Below, one piece after another: positions 32,497-41,078 of a DNA stretch of 64,000 nt; the first letter of the stretch is position 1; the number at the start of each line of letters is the position of its first letter. The notes beneath the pieces are model-generated. The model was given only the letters and a program-made list of their open reading frames with translations. It made no database searches and was not told the origin of the DNA. The DNA lies in contig JACKLQ010000002.1 in NCBI GenBank assembly GCA_024235835.1, positions 987,501 through 1,051,500 on the forward strand, written 5' to 3'. This stretch comes from Thiobacillus sp. (GTDB lineage: Bacteria > Pseudomonadota > Gammaproteobacteria > Burkholderiales > Thiobacillaceae). Made by a program: the position numbers and the translations under genes.

Positions 32497-32581
32497 ATGA
32501 ATAACCCCCTACCTCACTCCGTTCGCGTCCCCCCAAGGGGGAGCATGGCCTCCCTCGGGGCGGCCCGCCGGGAGTCCTGAC
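32497..32581 (+). repeat. Palindromic repeat copy A with a 27-codon frame bridging nuoF and nuoG
   Basis: The spacer is a repeat with boxes CCCCCCAAGGGGG and CCTCGGGGCGGCCCG, shared with copies at 35941-36026 and 51619-51703. An ATG one base after the nuoF stop opens 27 codons ending TGA at 32580, one base before the nuoG ATG. TGACATG therefore stands at both ends. GGGAG eight bases before the nuoG ATG, at the end of the repeat, is the likely nuoG ribosome site. Confidence 0.6.
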
Positions 32582-34891
32582 ATGCCACTGATCGAAATCG
32601 ACGGCCAGGAAATGGAAGTCGCGCCGGGCGCGACGGTGATGGACGCCGCCCATCAGGCCGGCATCGCCATTCCCCATTTCTGCTACCACAAGAAGCTGTC
32701 CATCGCCGCCAACTGCCGCATGTGCCTGGTGGAGGTGGAGAAGGCGCCCAAGCCCCTGCCGGCCTGCGCCACCCCCGTCACCGACGGCATGAAGGTGAAG
32801 ACCCATTCCCCCAAGGCCATCGAGGCCCAGAAGGGCGTGATGGAGTTCCTGCTCATCAACCACCCACTGGATTGCCCCATCTGCGACCAGGGCGGAGAGT
32901 GCATGCTGCAGGATATGGCCGTGGGCTACGGCGGCTCCGCCTCCAGCTACAGCGAACCCAAGCGGGTGGTGAAGGAAAAGGACTTGGGTCCCCTCATCGC
33001 CACCGACATGACCCGCTGCATCCACTGCAGCCGCTGCGTGCGCTTCGGCCAGGAAGTTGCTGGCCTGATGGAGCTGGGCATGGCCGGTCGCGGCGAGCAC
33101 AGCGAGGTGATGCCCTTCCTGGAGGCCCAGGTCACCCACGAGCTGTCAGGCAACGTCATCGAGCTGTGCCCCGTGGGCGCCCTGACCTCCAAGCCTTTCC
33201 GCTTCGCCGCCCGGTCCTGGGAACTGTCCCGCCGCAAGGCGGTGAGTCCCCACGACGGCCTGGGCGCCAACCTCCAGGTTCACGTGAAGAACGGCAAGGT
33301 TTTCCGCGTGGTGCCCCAGGAGAACGAGCCCGTCAACGAATGCTGGATCGCCGACCGTGACCGCTACAGCTACGAGGCTCTGAACAGTGCCGAACGCCTT
33401 ACCAAGCCTTTGGTGAAGGAAGGTGGTCAGTGGATGGAGATCGGCTGGCAGGACGCCCTGGAGCGGGTGGCTGCCAACCTGGTGCATGTCCGCGAGACCA
33501 AGGGCGTCGCCGCCATCGGTGGCCTGGTTTCTGCCCACCAGACCGTGGAAGAGCTGTATCTCTTCACCAAGGTGCTGCGGGGCCTGGGCAGCGAGAACAT
33601 CGACCACCGTCTGGCCCAGGCCGGTGCCATGGTGGGGCAGGGTGCCCGATGGCTGGGCTTGCCCATCGAACAACTCGACAATCTGGAGCGCATCCTGCTG
33701 GTGGGCTCCACCCTGCGCCAGGAGCAGCCCCTGGTGGCCCGGCGCATCCGCCAGGCCGTGAAGAACAAGGGCCAGCTCAACGTCATCCATGCCGCAGACG
33801 ACAACCTGCTGTGCAAAGTTCACGGCAAGCTCATCGCCAGTCCCGGTGCCTGGGTGAATGCCCTGGCCCAGGTGGCCAAGGCCATGCATGTGGATGTAGG
33901 GCATGTGGATGTGTCCGATGCCGCCCGCGCCATCGCCGACAGCCTGATGGGTGGCGAGCAGAAGGCCGTGCTGCTGGGCGCCCTGGCCCAGAACCATCCC
34001 GACGCGGACCGCATCCATGCCCTGGCCCAGGCCATCGCCCAGGCCTCCGGCGCAACCCTGGGCTTCCTTTCCGTGGCCGCCGATTCCGTGGGCGCCCAGC
34101 TGGCCGGCGCCCTGCCGGGACCGAACGGCCTCAATGCCACCGCCATGCTGGCCCAGCCCGAGGGATCGTCAATTCGCGCTTATGTCTTGATGGGCGTGGA
34201 GCCGGAGCTGGACGCCTTCGATGCCGCCGCTGCCCGGGCCGCCATCAAGGCCGCCGACTTCTCCGTGGCCCTGACGGCCTTCAGGAGCCCGGCCCTGGAA
34301 GATTGCAACGTGCTGCTGCCCATCGCGCCCTTCACCGAGACGGCCGGCACCTACGTGAACATGGAAGGCCGCGCGCAGTCCTTCCACGGCGCCGTGAAGC
34401 CCCTGGGCGAGGCACGGCCCGCCTGGAAGGTGTTGCGGGTATTGGGCAACCTGTTGTCCCTGAATGGCTTCGACTACGACAGCGTGGAGTCCGTGGGGGC
34501 CGATGCCCTGCCCCGGGGCCAGGGCAATATCTCCGCCCATCTGGACAACACCATCGCCGGCGTCGTCTTGGGCGATCTCAGTGGCGAAGCCGGCATCCGC
34601 CGCCTGGGCGAGACCCCCATCTACCAACTGGATCCCCTGACGCGCCGGGCGCCCGCCCTCCAGGCCACTGCCGGGGCGGATGGCGAGGTCTTCGCCAACG
34701 GCCGCCTGCTGGCTGGCCTGGGACTGGAGGCCGGTGTCAGCGTACGGGTGAAGCAGGGGGACGCCGCCGCCGTGCTGACCCTGCGCCAGGATGACCGCCT
34801 GGCCGACGACGTGTTGCGTGTTTCCGCTGGCGGTGTCACGAAGGCCTGCCTGGGTGCCCGGTTCGGTGCCATTACCGTGGAGCGTGCCTGA
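32582..34891 (+). CDS. nuoG: NADH-quinone oxidoreductase subunit G
   Basis: The 75-kDa iron-sulfur subunit (769 aa). The N-terminal 2Fe-2S ferredoxin domain has CYHKKLSIAANCRMC, the His-ligated cluster region is CPICDQGGEC, and the 4Fe-4S motif is CIHCSRCVRFG. A molybdopterin-oxidoreductase-like domain follows. The repeat ending just before its ATG provides GGGAG as ribosome site. The TGA overlaps the nuoH ATG by one base. Confidence 0.97.
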   Translation: MPLIEIDGQEMEVAPGATVMDAAHQAGIAIPHFCYHKKLSIAANCRMCLVEVEKAPKPLPACATPVTDGMKVKTHSPKAIEAQKGVMEFLLINHPLDCPICDQGGECMLQDMAVGYGGSASSYSEPKRVVKEKDLGPLIATDMTRCIHCSRCVRFGQEVAGLMELGMAGRGEHSEVMPFLEAQVTHELSGNVIELCPVGALTSKPFRFAARSWELSRRKAVSPHDGLGANLQVHVKNGKVFRVVPQENEPVNECWIADRDRYSYEALNSAERLTKPLVKEGGQWMEIGWQDALERVAANLVHVRETKGVAAIGGLVSAHQTVEELYLFTKVLRGLGSENIDHRLAQAGAMVGQGARWLGLPIEQLDNLERILLVGSTLRQEQPLVARRIRQAVKNKGQLNVIHAADDNLLCKVHGKLIASPGAWVNALAQVAKAMHVDVGHVDVSDAARAIADSLMGGEQKAVLLGALAQNHPDADRIHALAQAIAQASGATLGFLSVAADSVGAQLAGALPGPNGLNATAMLAQPEGSSIRAYVLMGVEPELDAFDAAAARAAIKAADFSVALTAFRSPALEDCNVLLPIAPFTETAGTYVNMEGRAQSFHGAVKPLGEARPAWKVLRVLGNLLSLNGFDYDSVESVGADALPRGQGNISAHLDNTIAGVVLGDLSGEAGIRRLGETPIYQLDPLTRRAPALQATAGADGEVFANGRLLAGLGLEAGVSVRVKQGDAAAVLTLRQDDRLADDVLRVSAGGVTKACLGARFGAITVERA

Positions 34892-35931
34892 TGGATGCCC
34901 TGCTAGCACCCTTGCTGGTGACCGCCTCTGATCTGCTTGGGCCGGCCTGGCTGCCCCTCTGGACCCTGGTGAAGATCATGGTCATCGTCGCGCCCCTGAT
35001 GATCGGCGTGGCCTATCTGACCTACGCCGAGCGCAAGGTCATCGGCTACATGCAGGTGCGCATCGGCCCCAACCGCGTCGGTTACTTCGGCCTGCTGCAG
35101 CCCCTGGCCGACGGTATCAAGCTGCTGATGAAGGAGATCGTCATACCCAGCGGCGCCAACAAGGGCCTCTTCCTGCTGGGGCCGGTGCTGGCCATCGCCC
35201 CCGCCCTGGCGGCCTGGGCCGTGTTCCCCTTCACCGACCATCTGGTGCTGGCCAACGTCAACGCCGGCCTGTTGTACATCATGGCCATCACCTCCATGGG
35301 CGTGTATGGCGTGGTCATCGCCGGCTGGGCCTCCAACTCCAAGTACGCCTTTCTGGGAGCCATGCGTTCATCGGCCCAGATCGTGTCCTATGAAATCGCC
35401 ATGGGATTTGCATTGGTCGGGGTGCTGATGGCTTCCCAGAGCCTGAATCTCATCGACATCGTCCAGGGACAGGCGGGCGGTTTCTGGCACTGGTACTGGC
35501 TGCCCCTGTTCCCCCTGTTCATGGTGTACCTGATCTCCGGCGTGGCGGAGACCAACCGGGCGCCCTTCGACGTGGCGGAAGGGGAATCGGAGATCGTGGC
35601 CGGCTTTCATGTGGAATATTCGGGCATGGCCTTCGCCGTGTTCTTCCTGGCGGAATACGCCAACATGATCCTCATTGCCGGCCTTACCAGCGTCATGTTC
35701 CTGGGGGGCTGGCTGTCGCCGCTGCCTTTCCTGCCGGACGGCATCCTCTGGATGTTCGCCAAGATGAGCTTCGTGCTCTTCCTGTTCCTGTGGTTCCGCG
35801 CCACCTTCCCCCGCTACCGCTATGACCAGATCATGCGCCTGGGCTGGAAGGTGTTCATCCCCGTGACCCTGGTGTGGATCCTGGTGGTGGGCGCCGCCAT
35901 GCAGACCCCCTGGGGCTACCTGTTCCATTGA
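34891..35931 (+). CDS. nuoH: NADH-quinone oxidoreductase subunit H
   Basis: Membrane subunit next to the quinone channel (346 aa, about eight helices). Conserved loops include ERKVIGYMQVRIGPNRVG and ETNRAPFDVAEGESEIVAG. It begins at TGATG with nuoG. A repeat-filled spacer of 95 nt separates it from nuoI. Confidence 0.97.
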   Translation: MDALLAPLLVTASDLLGPAWLPLWTLVKIMVIVAPLMIGVAYLTYAERKVIGYMQVRIGPNRVGYFGLLQPLADGIKLLMKEIVIPSGANKGLFLLGPVLAIAPALAAWAVFPFTDHLVLANVNAGLLYIMAITSMGVYGVVIAGWASNSKYAFLGAMRSSAQIVSYEIAMGFALVGVLMASQSLNLIDIVQGQAGGFWHWYWLPLFPLFMVYLISGVAETNRAPFDVAEGESEIVAGFHVEYSGMAFAVFFLAEYANMILIAGLTSVMFLGGWLSPLPFLPDGILWMFAKMSFVLFLFLWFRATFPRYRYDQIMRLGWKVFIPVTLVWILVVGAAMQTPWGYLFH

Positions 35932-35940
35932 GGGGAATAT

Positions 35941-36026
35941 ATGTGCAGCCCTCTAGCTCACTTCGTTCGCGTCTCCCCCAAGGGGGAGCCTGGCCTCCCT
36001 CGGGGCGGCCCGTCGGGAGGCCTGAC
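35941..36026 (+). repeat. Palindromic repeat copy B between nuoH and nuoI
   Basis: Shares CTTCGTTCGCGTC, CCCCCAAGGGGGAG, CCTCGGGGCGGCCCG and GGGAGGCCTGAC with copies A and C. GGGAGG lies six bases before the nuoI ATG and serves as its ribosome site. An ATG at 35941 with GAGGGG upstream opens 30 codons. Relative to copies A and C the frame is shifted, so its TGA lies at 36031-36033, just inside nuoI. Confidence 0.65.
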
Positions 36027-36518
36027 ATGCTGAACCGGATCAAGTACTTCTTCGACACCTTCCTGCTCACCGAGCTGGTGAAGGGAATGGCCCTCACGGG
36101 CCGCCACCTGTTCGCTCGCAAGATCACGGTACAGTTTCCGGAGGAGAAGACGCCCCAGTCCTTCCGCTTCCGGGGACTCCATGCCCAGCGCCGCTATCCC
36201 AACGGCGAGGAACGCTGCATCGCCTGCAAGCTGTGCGAGGCCGTGTGCCCGGCCCTGGCCATCAAGATCGAGTCGGAGCAGCGGGCGGATGGCACGCGCC
36301 GCACCACGGTGTACGACATCGACCTGACCAAGTGCATATTCTGCGGCTTCTGCGAGGAAGCCTGCCCGGTGGATGCCATCGTCGAGACCCGCGTACTGGA
36401 GTACCACGGCGAGAAGCGGGGCGACCTCTACTACACCAAGGACATGCTCCTGGCGGTGGGGGACAAATACGAAGAGCAGATCGCCAAGGACCGTGCCCAG
36501 GACGCCCGTTACCGGTAA
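36027..36518 (+). CDS. nuoI: NADH-quinone oxidoreductase subunit I
   Basis: Carries two 4Fe-4S clusters (N6a, N6b) linking the peripheral arm to NuoB (163 aa). The two ferredoxin motifs are CIACKLCEAVCP and CIFCGFCEEACP. I start at ATG 36027 (N-terminus MLNRIKYFFDTFLLTEL, typical), with GGGAGG from the repeat as ribosome site. A longer frame from 35874 runs through nuoH and the repeat and was rejected. Confidence 0.97.
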   Translation: MLNRIKYFFDTFLLTELVKGMALTGRHLFARKITVQFPEEKTPQSFRFRGLHAQRRYPNGEERCIACKLCEAVCPALAIKIESEQRADGTRRTTVYDIDLTKCIFCGFCEEACPVDAIVETRVLEYHGEKRGDLYYTKDMLLAVGDKYEEQIAKDRAQDARYR

Positions 36519-36529
36519 ACATGTGCAAA

Positions 36530-36601
36530 GTGAAAGGTGAAAAGTGAAATGTAAAACCGCAGCGAAACGTCACGTTTCACATTTCACTTTTCACATTTCA
36601 C
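36530..36601 (+). repeat. Large inverted repeat between nuoI and nuoJ
   Basis: A 23-nt arm at 36530-36552, built from GTGAAA-type units, pairs with 36579-36601 with one mismatch. The pairing extends a few bases inward, giving a stem of up to about 28 bp. There is no U tract. It could stabilise or expose mRNA ends within the operon. It differs from the GC-rich repeats in the other nuo spacers. Confidence 0.75.
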
Positions 36602-36611
36602 AGAACTGAAC

Positions 36612-37226
36612 ATGGAATTCACCTCCGTCATCTTCTATTTCCTCTCCGCCATCCTGTTGCTGGCGGGCCTGCGCGTCATCACCGCGCGCAACCCGGTGCA
36701 CGCGGCGCTGGCCCTGGTGCTGGCCTTCTTCAGCGCCGCCGGCCTGTGGATGCTGCTCCAGGCGGAATTCCTGGCCATCACCCTGGTGCTGGTCTACATC
36801 GGCGCGGTCATGGTGCTGTTCCTGTTCGTGGTGATGATGCTGGACATCAACCTGGAGGAACTGCGCAAGGGCTTCTGGAGCTACCTGCCGGCGGGCCTGC
36901 TGGTGGGCGGCCTCATGGTGGTGGAGATGGTGATGGTGCTGAAGGGCAAGGACTTCGGCATGGTGGCGCCCCTGGCCAAGGCCGCCGACTACAGCAACAC
37001 CAAGGAGCTGGGGCGCCTGCTCTATACCGAATATGTCTATCCCTTCGAACTGGCCGCCGTGCTGCTGGTGGTGGCCATGATCGCCGCCATCGTCCTGACC
37101 CACCGCAAGCGGCCGGGCAACAAGTCCATCGATCCGGCCATCCAGGTGAAGGTGAAACGGGCCGATCGCGTCCGCCTGGTGAACGTGAAACCCCAGAAGC
37201 CGGAAGCGCGAAAGGAAGAGGATTAA
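36612..37226 (+). CDS. nuoJ: NADH-quinone oxidoreductase subunit J
   Basis: Membrane subunit of the proton-pumping arm (204 aa) with about five hydrophobic helices. ARNPVHAALALVLAFFSAAG and the helix-3 YIGAVMVLFLFVVMML are characteristic. It has a basic cytosolic C-terminus (about residues 165-204). The ribosome site is weak. nuoK begins 4 nt after its stop. Confidence 0.96.
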   Translation: MEFTSVIFYFLSAILLLAGLRVITARNPVHAALALVLAFFSAAGLWMLLQAEFLAITLVLVYIGAVMVLFLFVVMMLDINLEELRKGFWSYLPAGLLVGGLMVVEMVMVLKGKDFGMVAPLAKAADYSNTKELGRLLYTEYVYPFELAAVLLVVAMIAAIVLTHRKRPGNKSIDPAIQVKVKRADRVRLVNVKPQKPEARKEED

Positions 37227-37230
37227 GCAG

Positions 37231-37539
37231 ATGGACGTCGGACTCTCCCATTACCTCATCCTCGGTTCCATCCTGTTCGCCATCAGCGTGGTGGGCATCT
37301 TCCTGAACCGCAAGAATGTGCTCATCCTGCTCATGGCCATCGAACTGATGCTGCTGGCGGTGAACATCAACTTCGTCGCCTTCTCCGCCTACTTGAACGA
37401 CATGGCGGGCCAGGTGTTTGTGTTCTTCATCCTCACCGTGGCCGCGGCGGAGTCCGCCATCGGCCTGGCCATCCTGGTGGTGCTGTTCCGCAATCTGCGC
37501 AGCATCAACGTGGAAGACCTGGATTCCCTGAAGGGCTGA
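37231..37539 (+). CDS. nuoK: NADH-quinone oxidoreductase subunit K
   Basis: Small membrane subunit (102 aa) with three helices related to MrpC. The conserved acidic residues for proton transfer lie in LLMAIELMLLAVNINF and VAAAESAIGLAI. AGGAAGAGG lies upstream of the ATG, inside the end of nuoJ. nuoL follows within 4 nt. Confidence 0.97.
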   Translation: MDVGLSHYLILGSILFAISVVGIFLNRKNVLILLMAIELMLLAVNINFVAFSAYLNDMAGQVFVFFILTVAAAESAIGLAILVVLFRNLRSINVEDLDSLKG

Positions 37540-37543
37540 CGGC

Positions 37544-39550
37544 ATGGAAATCATGGACATGAAGACCCTCTACCTCATCGTGCCGATGGCCCCCCTGGTG
37601 GGTGCCGTCATCGCCGGCCTGTTCGGCAAGGCCATCGGCCGTACCGGCGCCCACGTGGTCACCATCCTGGGCGTGCTCATCTCCTTCCTGGCCTCCTTAC
37701 TGGTGTTCCAGGACGTGCAGGCGGGCAACACCTTCAACGGCGCCCTCTACACCTGGCTGACCGTGGGCGACGTGTCCATGGAAGTGGGTTTCCTCATTGA
37801 CCGCCTGACGGTGATGATGATGCTGGTGGTGACCTTCGTGTCCCTGTGCGTGCACATCTACACCATCGGCTACATGCACGACGACCCGGGCTACCAGCGA
37901 TTCTTCAGCTACATCTCCCTGTTCACCTTCTCCATGCTCATGCTGGTGATGAGCAACAACTTCCTGCAGCTGTTCTTCGGCTGGGAGGCGGTGGGCCTGG
38001 TGTCCTATCTGCTGATCGGCTTCTGGTACACCCGGGAGACGGCCATCTACGCCAACCTGAAGGCGTTTCTTGTAAACCGGGTGGGTGACTTCGGCTTCCT
38101 GCTGGGTATCGGCCTGGTGCTGGCCTACACCGGCAGCCTGGACTACCAGCAGGTGTTCCAGATGGCGCCCCACTTGGCCAATCACACCATCTCCATCATC
38201 GACGGCCACACCTGGCCCCTCATGGCGGTGATCTGCATCCTGCTGTTCATCGGCGCCATGGGCAAGTCGGCCCAGTTCCCCCTGCATGTGTGGCTGCCGG
38301 ACTCCATGGAAGGCCCCACCCCCATCTCCGCCCTGATCCACGCCGCAACCATGGTGACCGCCGGCATCTTCATGGTGGCGCGCATGTCGCCCCTGTTCGA
38401 GTTGTCGGACATCGCCCTCAACTTCGTCATGGTCATCGGTGCCATCACCGCCCTGTTCATGGGTTTCCTGGGCGTGATCCAGAACGACATCAAGCGGGTG
38501 GTGGCCTACTCGACGCTTTCCCAGCTGGGCTACATGACCGTGGCCCTGGGGGTCTCCGCCTACGGGGTGGCCATCTTCCACCTGATGACCCACGCCTTCT
38601 TCAAGGCCCTGCTGTTCCTGGCCGCCGGCTCGGTGATCATCGGCATGCACCACGACCAGGACATCCGCAACATGGGTGGCCTGCGCAAGTACATGCCCAT
38701 CACCTGGATCACTTCCCTCATCGGTTCCCTGGCCCTCATCGGCACGCCCTTCCTGTCCGGCTTCTACTCCAAGGATTCCATCATCGAAGCGGTGCACTTC
38801 TCCAATCTGCCGGGGGCGGGCTTCGCCTGGCTGGCCGTGACCGCCGGGGTGTTCGTCACCGCCTTCTACTCCTTCCGCATGTACTTCCTGGTGTTCCATG
38901 GCAAGGAGCGTTTCCGCAACGCCCATGCCCACCATGGCCATGACGAGGAAGGCGAATCCCACGGGCATCACCACGAGCCCCATGAGTCGTCCTGGGTGGT
39001 GACCCTGCCCCTGATCCTGCTGGCCATCCCGTCCGTGATCATCGGCTACCTGGCCATCGAGCCCATGCTGTTCGGTGGCTGGTTCGGTCATGCCATCAGC
39101 GTTGATGCCCAGGCCCATCCCGCCATGACCGAGTTGGCCAACATGTTCCATGGCGCCGCCGCCATGGGTCTCCATGCGCTGCAGACCCTGCCCTTCTGGC
39201 TGGCCGTGGCCGGCGTGGGGTCCGCCTACTATCTGTACATGGTGAATCCGGCCCTGCCCCAGAAGATCCGCGAGCGCTTCAACATCCTGTACGTGATCCT
39301 GGAGAAGAAGTACGGCTTCGACGACTTCAATGACTGGTTCTTCGCCGGCGGCGCCCGCATGCTGGGTGGCCGCCTGTGGCGCTGGGGCGACGTGATGGCC
39401 ATCGACGGGGCCCTGGTGAACGGCAGCGCCCGCCTGGTGGGCCGCATCGCCAACGTGGTGCGCCACCTGCAATCCGGCTTCATCTACCACTACGCCTTCG
39501 CCATGCTGGTGGGGGTGTTGCTGCTGGCCACCTGGTTCGCCCGTGCATAA
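37544..39550 (+). CDS. nuoL: NADH-quinone oxidoreductase subunit L
   Basis: Distal antiporter-like proton pump subunit (668 aa) with the long lateral helix at its C-terminus. Conserved helices include FFGWEAVGLVSYLLIGFWY, QFPLHVWLPDSMEGPTPISA and STLSQLGYM. A His-rich loop (HAHHGHDEEGESHGHHHEPH) lies near residues 465-485. ATG codons at 37544, 37553 and 37559 are all possible starts; I use the first, closest to nuoK. Confidence 0.97.
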   Translation: MEIMDMKTLYLIVPMAPLVGAVIAGLFGKAIGRTGAHVVTILGVLISFLASLLVFQDVQAGNTFNGALYTWLTVGDVSMEVGFLIDRLTVMMMLVVTFVSLCVHIYTIGYMHDDPGYQRFFSYISLFTFSMLMLVMSNNFLQLFFGWEAVGLVSYLLIGFWYTRETAIYANLKAFLVNRVGDFGFLLGIGLVLAYTGSLDYQQVFQMAPHLANHTISIIDGHTWPLMAVICILLFIGAMGKSAQFPLHVWLPDSMEGPTPISALIHAATMVTAGIFMVARMSPLFELSDIALNFVMVIGAITALFMGFLGVIQNDIKRVVAYSTLSQLGYMTVALGVSAYGVAIFHLMTHAFFKALLFLAAGSVIIGMHHDQDIRNMGGLRKYMPITWITSLIGSLALIGTPFLSGFYSKDSIIEAVHFSNLPGAGFAWLAVTAGVFVTAFYSFRMYFLVFHGKERFRNAHAHHGHDEEGESHGHHHEPHESSWVVTLPLILLAIPSVIIGYLAIEPMLFGGWFGHAISVDAQAHPAMTELANMFHGAAAMGLHALQTLPFWLAVAGVGSAYYLYMVNPALPQKIRERFNILYVILEKKYGFDDFNDWFFAGGARMLGGRLWRWGDVMAIDGALVNGSARLVGRIANVVRHLQSGFIYHYAFAMLVGVLLLATWFARA

Positions 39551-39571
39551 ACATACGAAAGTGAAATACGC

Positions 39572-41074
39572 ATGATGGACGCGACGTTTTCTGGGATAGG
39601 ACTGCTCAGCCTCGCCATATGGGTGCCCATCGTGGCGGGGGTGCTCATCCTGGCCACCGGTGGCGACGGCAACAGGGATGGCCAGCGCACCCTGGCCCTG
39701 CTGGGTGCCGCCCTGGGCTTCCTGGTGACCCTGCCCCTGTGGACGGGCTTCGACGTTTCCACCGCCAACCTGCAGTTCGAGGAACTGGCTCCCTGGGTCC
39801 CGGCCTTCAACATCCAGTACCACTTGGGGGTGGATGGCATCTCCATGCCCTTCGTCATCCTCAACAGCTTCACCACCCTGCTGGTGGTGCTGGCGGGCTG
39901 GGAGGTGATCAAGGAGCGGGTGGGCCAGTACATGGCCGCCTTCCTCATCCAGTCCGGCCTGCTCAATGGCGTGTTCGCCGCCATGGACGGGGTGCTGTTC
40001 TATGTGTTCTTCGAGGCCATGCTGATCCCCCTGTACCTGATCATCGGCATGTGGGGCGGCCCCAACCGGGTCTACGCGGCCATCAAGTTCTTCCTCTACA
40101 CCCTGCTGGGCTCCCTGCTCATGCTGGTGGCCCTGATCTACCTGTTCTTCCAGAGCGGAGGCAGTTTCGAGATCCTGGCCTGGCACCGTGTGCCTCTGGC
40201 CATGAGCGCCCAGATCCTGCTGTTCGTGGCCTTCTTCTTCGCCTTCGCCGTTAAGGTGCCCATGTGGCCGGTGCACACCTGGTTGCCGGACGCCCACGTG
40301 GAAGCCCCCACGGGGGGGTCCGTTGTGCTGGCGGCGATTACGCTCAAAGTCGGTGCCTACGGCTTCCTGCGCTTCATCCTGCCCATCGTGCCGGACGCCG
40401 CCCATGAGCTGACCTGGCTCATCGTCACCCTGTCCCTCATCGCCGTGGTGTATATCGGCCTGGTGGCCCTGGTGCAGAGCGACATGAAGAAGCTCATCGC
40501 CTATTCGTCCATCGCCCACATGGGCTTCGTCACCCTGGGTTTCTTCCTGTTCAATCCCCTGGGCATCGAGGGCGGCCTGATCCAGATGATCTCCCACGGC
40601 TTCATCTCCGCCGCCATGTTTCTGTGCGTGGGCGTGATGTACGACCGTCTCCACTCCCGCCAGATCAGCGACTACGGCGGCGTGGTGAACACCATGCCCA
40701 GGTTCGCCGCCTTCTTCATGCTGTTCGCCATGGCGAATGCTGGATTACCTGCAACATCCGGCTTCGTGGGCGAGTTCATGGTGGTGCTGGGCGCCGTGCA
40801 GGTGAATTTCTGGTGGGCCGCCCTGGCCGCCACCACCCTGATCTTCGGCGCGGCCTACACCTTGTGGATGTACAAGCGCGTGGTGTTCGGGCCTGTACGC
40901 AACGAGAAGGTGGCCGAGCTCACCGATATCAATTCCCGGGAATTCCTGGTGCTGCTGCTGCTGGCCCTGTGTGTGCTGGGTATGGGCCTCTACCCCGCGC
41001 CCCTCACCGAGGTCATGCACGCCTCGGTGAACAACCTGCTGGAACACGTGGCCCACAGCAAGCTGGCCTACTAA
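39572..41074 (+). CDS. nuoM: NADH-quinone oxidoreductase subunit M
   Basis: Antiporter-like proton pump subunit (500 aa, about 14 helices). FYVFFEAMLIPLYLIIGMWG and PVHTWLPDAHVEAPTGGSV are family hallmarks, with YSSIAHMGFVTLG in the second half. It lies 21 nt after nuoL and 4 nt before nuoN. Confidence 0.97.
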   Translation: MMDATFSGIGLLSLAIWVPIVAGVLILATGGDGNRDGQRTLALLGAALGFLVTLPLWTGFDVSTANLQFEELAPWVPAFNIQYHLGVDGISMPFVILNSFTTLLVVLAGWEVIKERVGQYMAAFLIQSGLLNGVFAAMDGVLFYVFFEAMLIPLYLIIGMWGGPNRVYAAIKFFLYTLLGSLLMLVALIYLFFQSGGSFEILAWHRVPLAMSAQILLFVAFFFAFAVKVPMWPVHTWLPDAHVEAPTGGSVVLAAITLKVGAYGFLRFILPIVPDAAHELTWLIVTLSLIAVVYIGLVALVQSDMKKLIAYSSIAHMGFVTLGFFLFNPLGIEGGLIQMISHGFISAAMFLCVGVMYDRLHSRQISDYGGVVNTMPRFAAFFMLFAMANAGLPATSGFVGEFMVVLGAVQVNFWWAALAATTLIFGAAYTLWMYKRVVFGPVRNEKVAELTDINSREFLVLLLLALCVLGMGLYPAPLTEVMHASVNNLLEHVAHSKLAY

Positions 41075-41078
41075 AGAG

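Noticed and set aside
37697..40654. A 985-codon open frame on the reverse strand opposite nuoL and nuoM
   Set aside because: It is antisense to two clear Complex I genes and its composition (His, Gln and Gly rich) is the usual shadow of high-GC membrane genes. No family resemblance.
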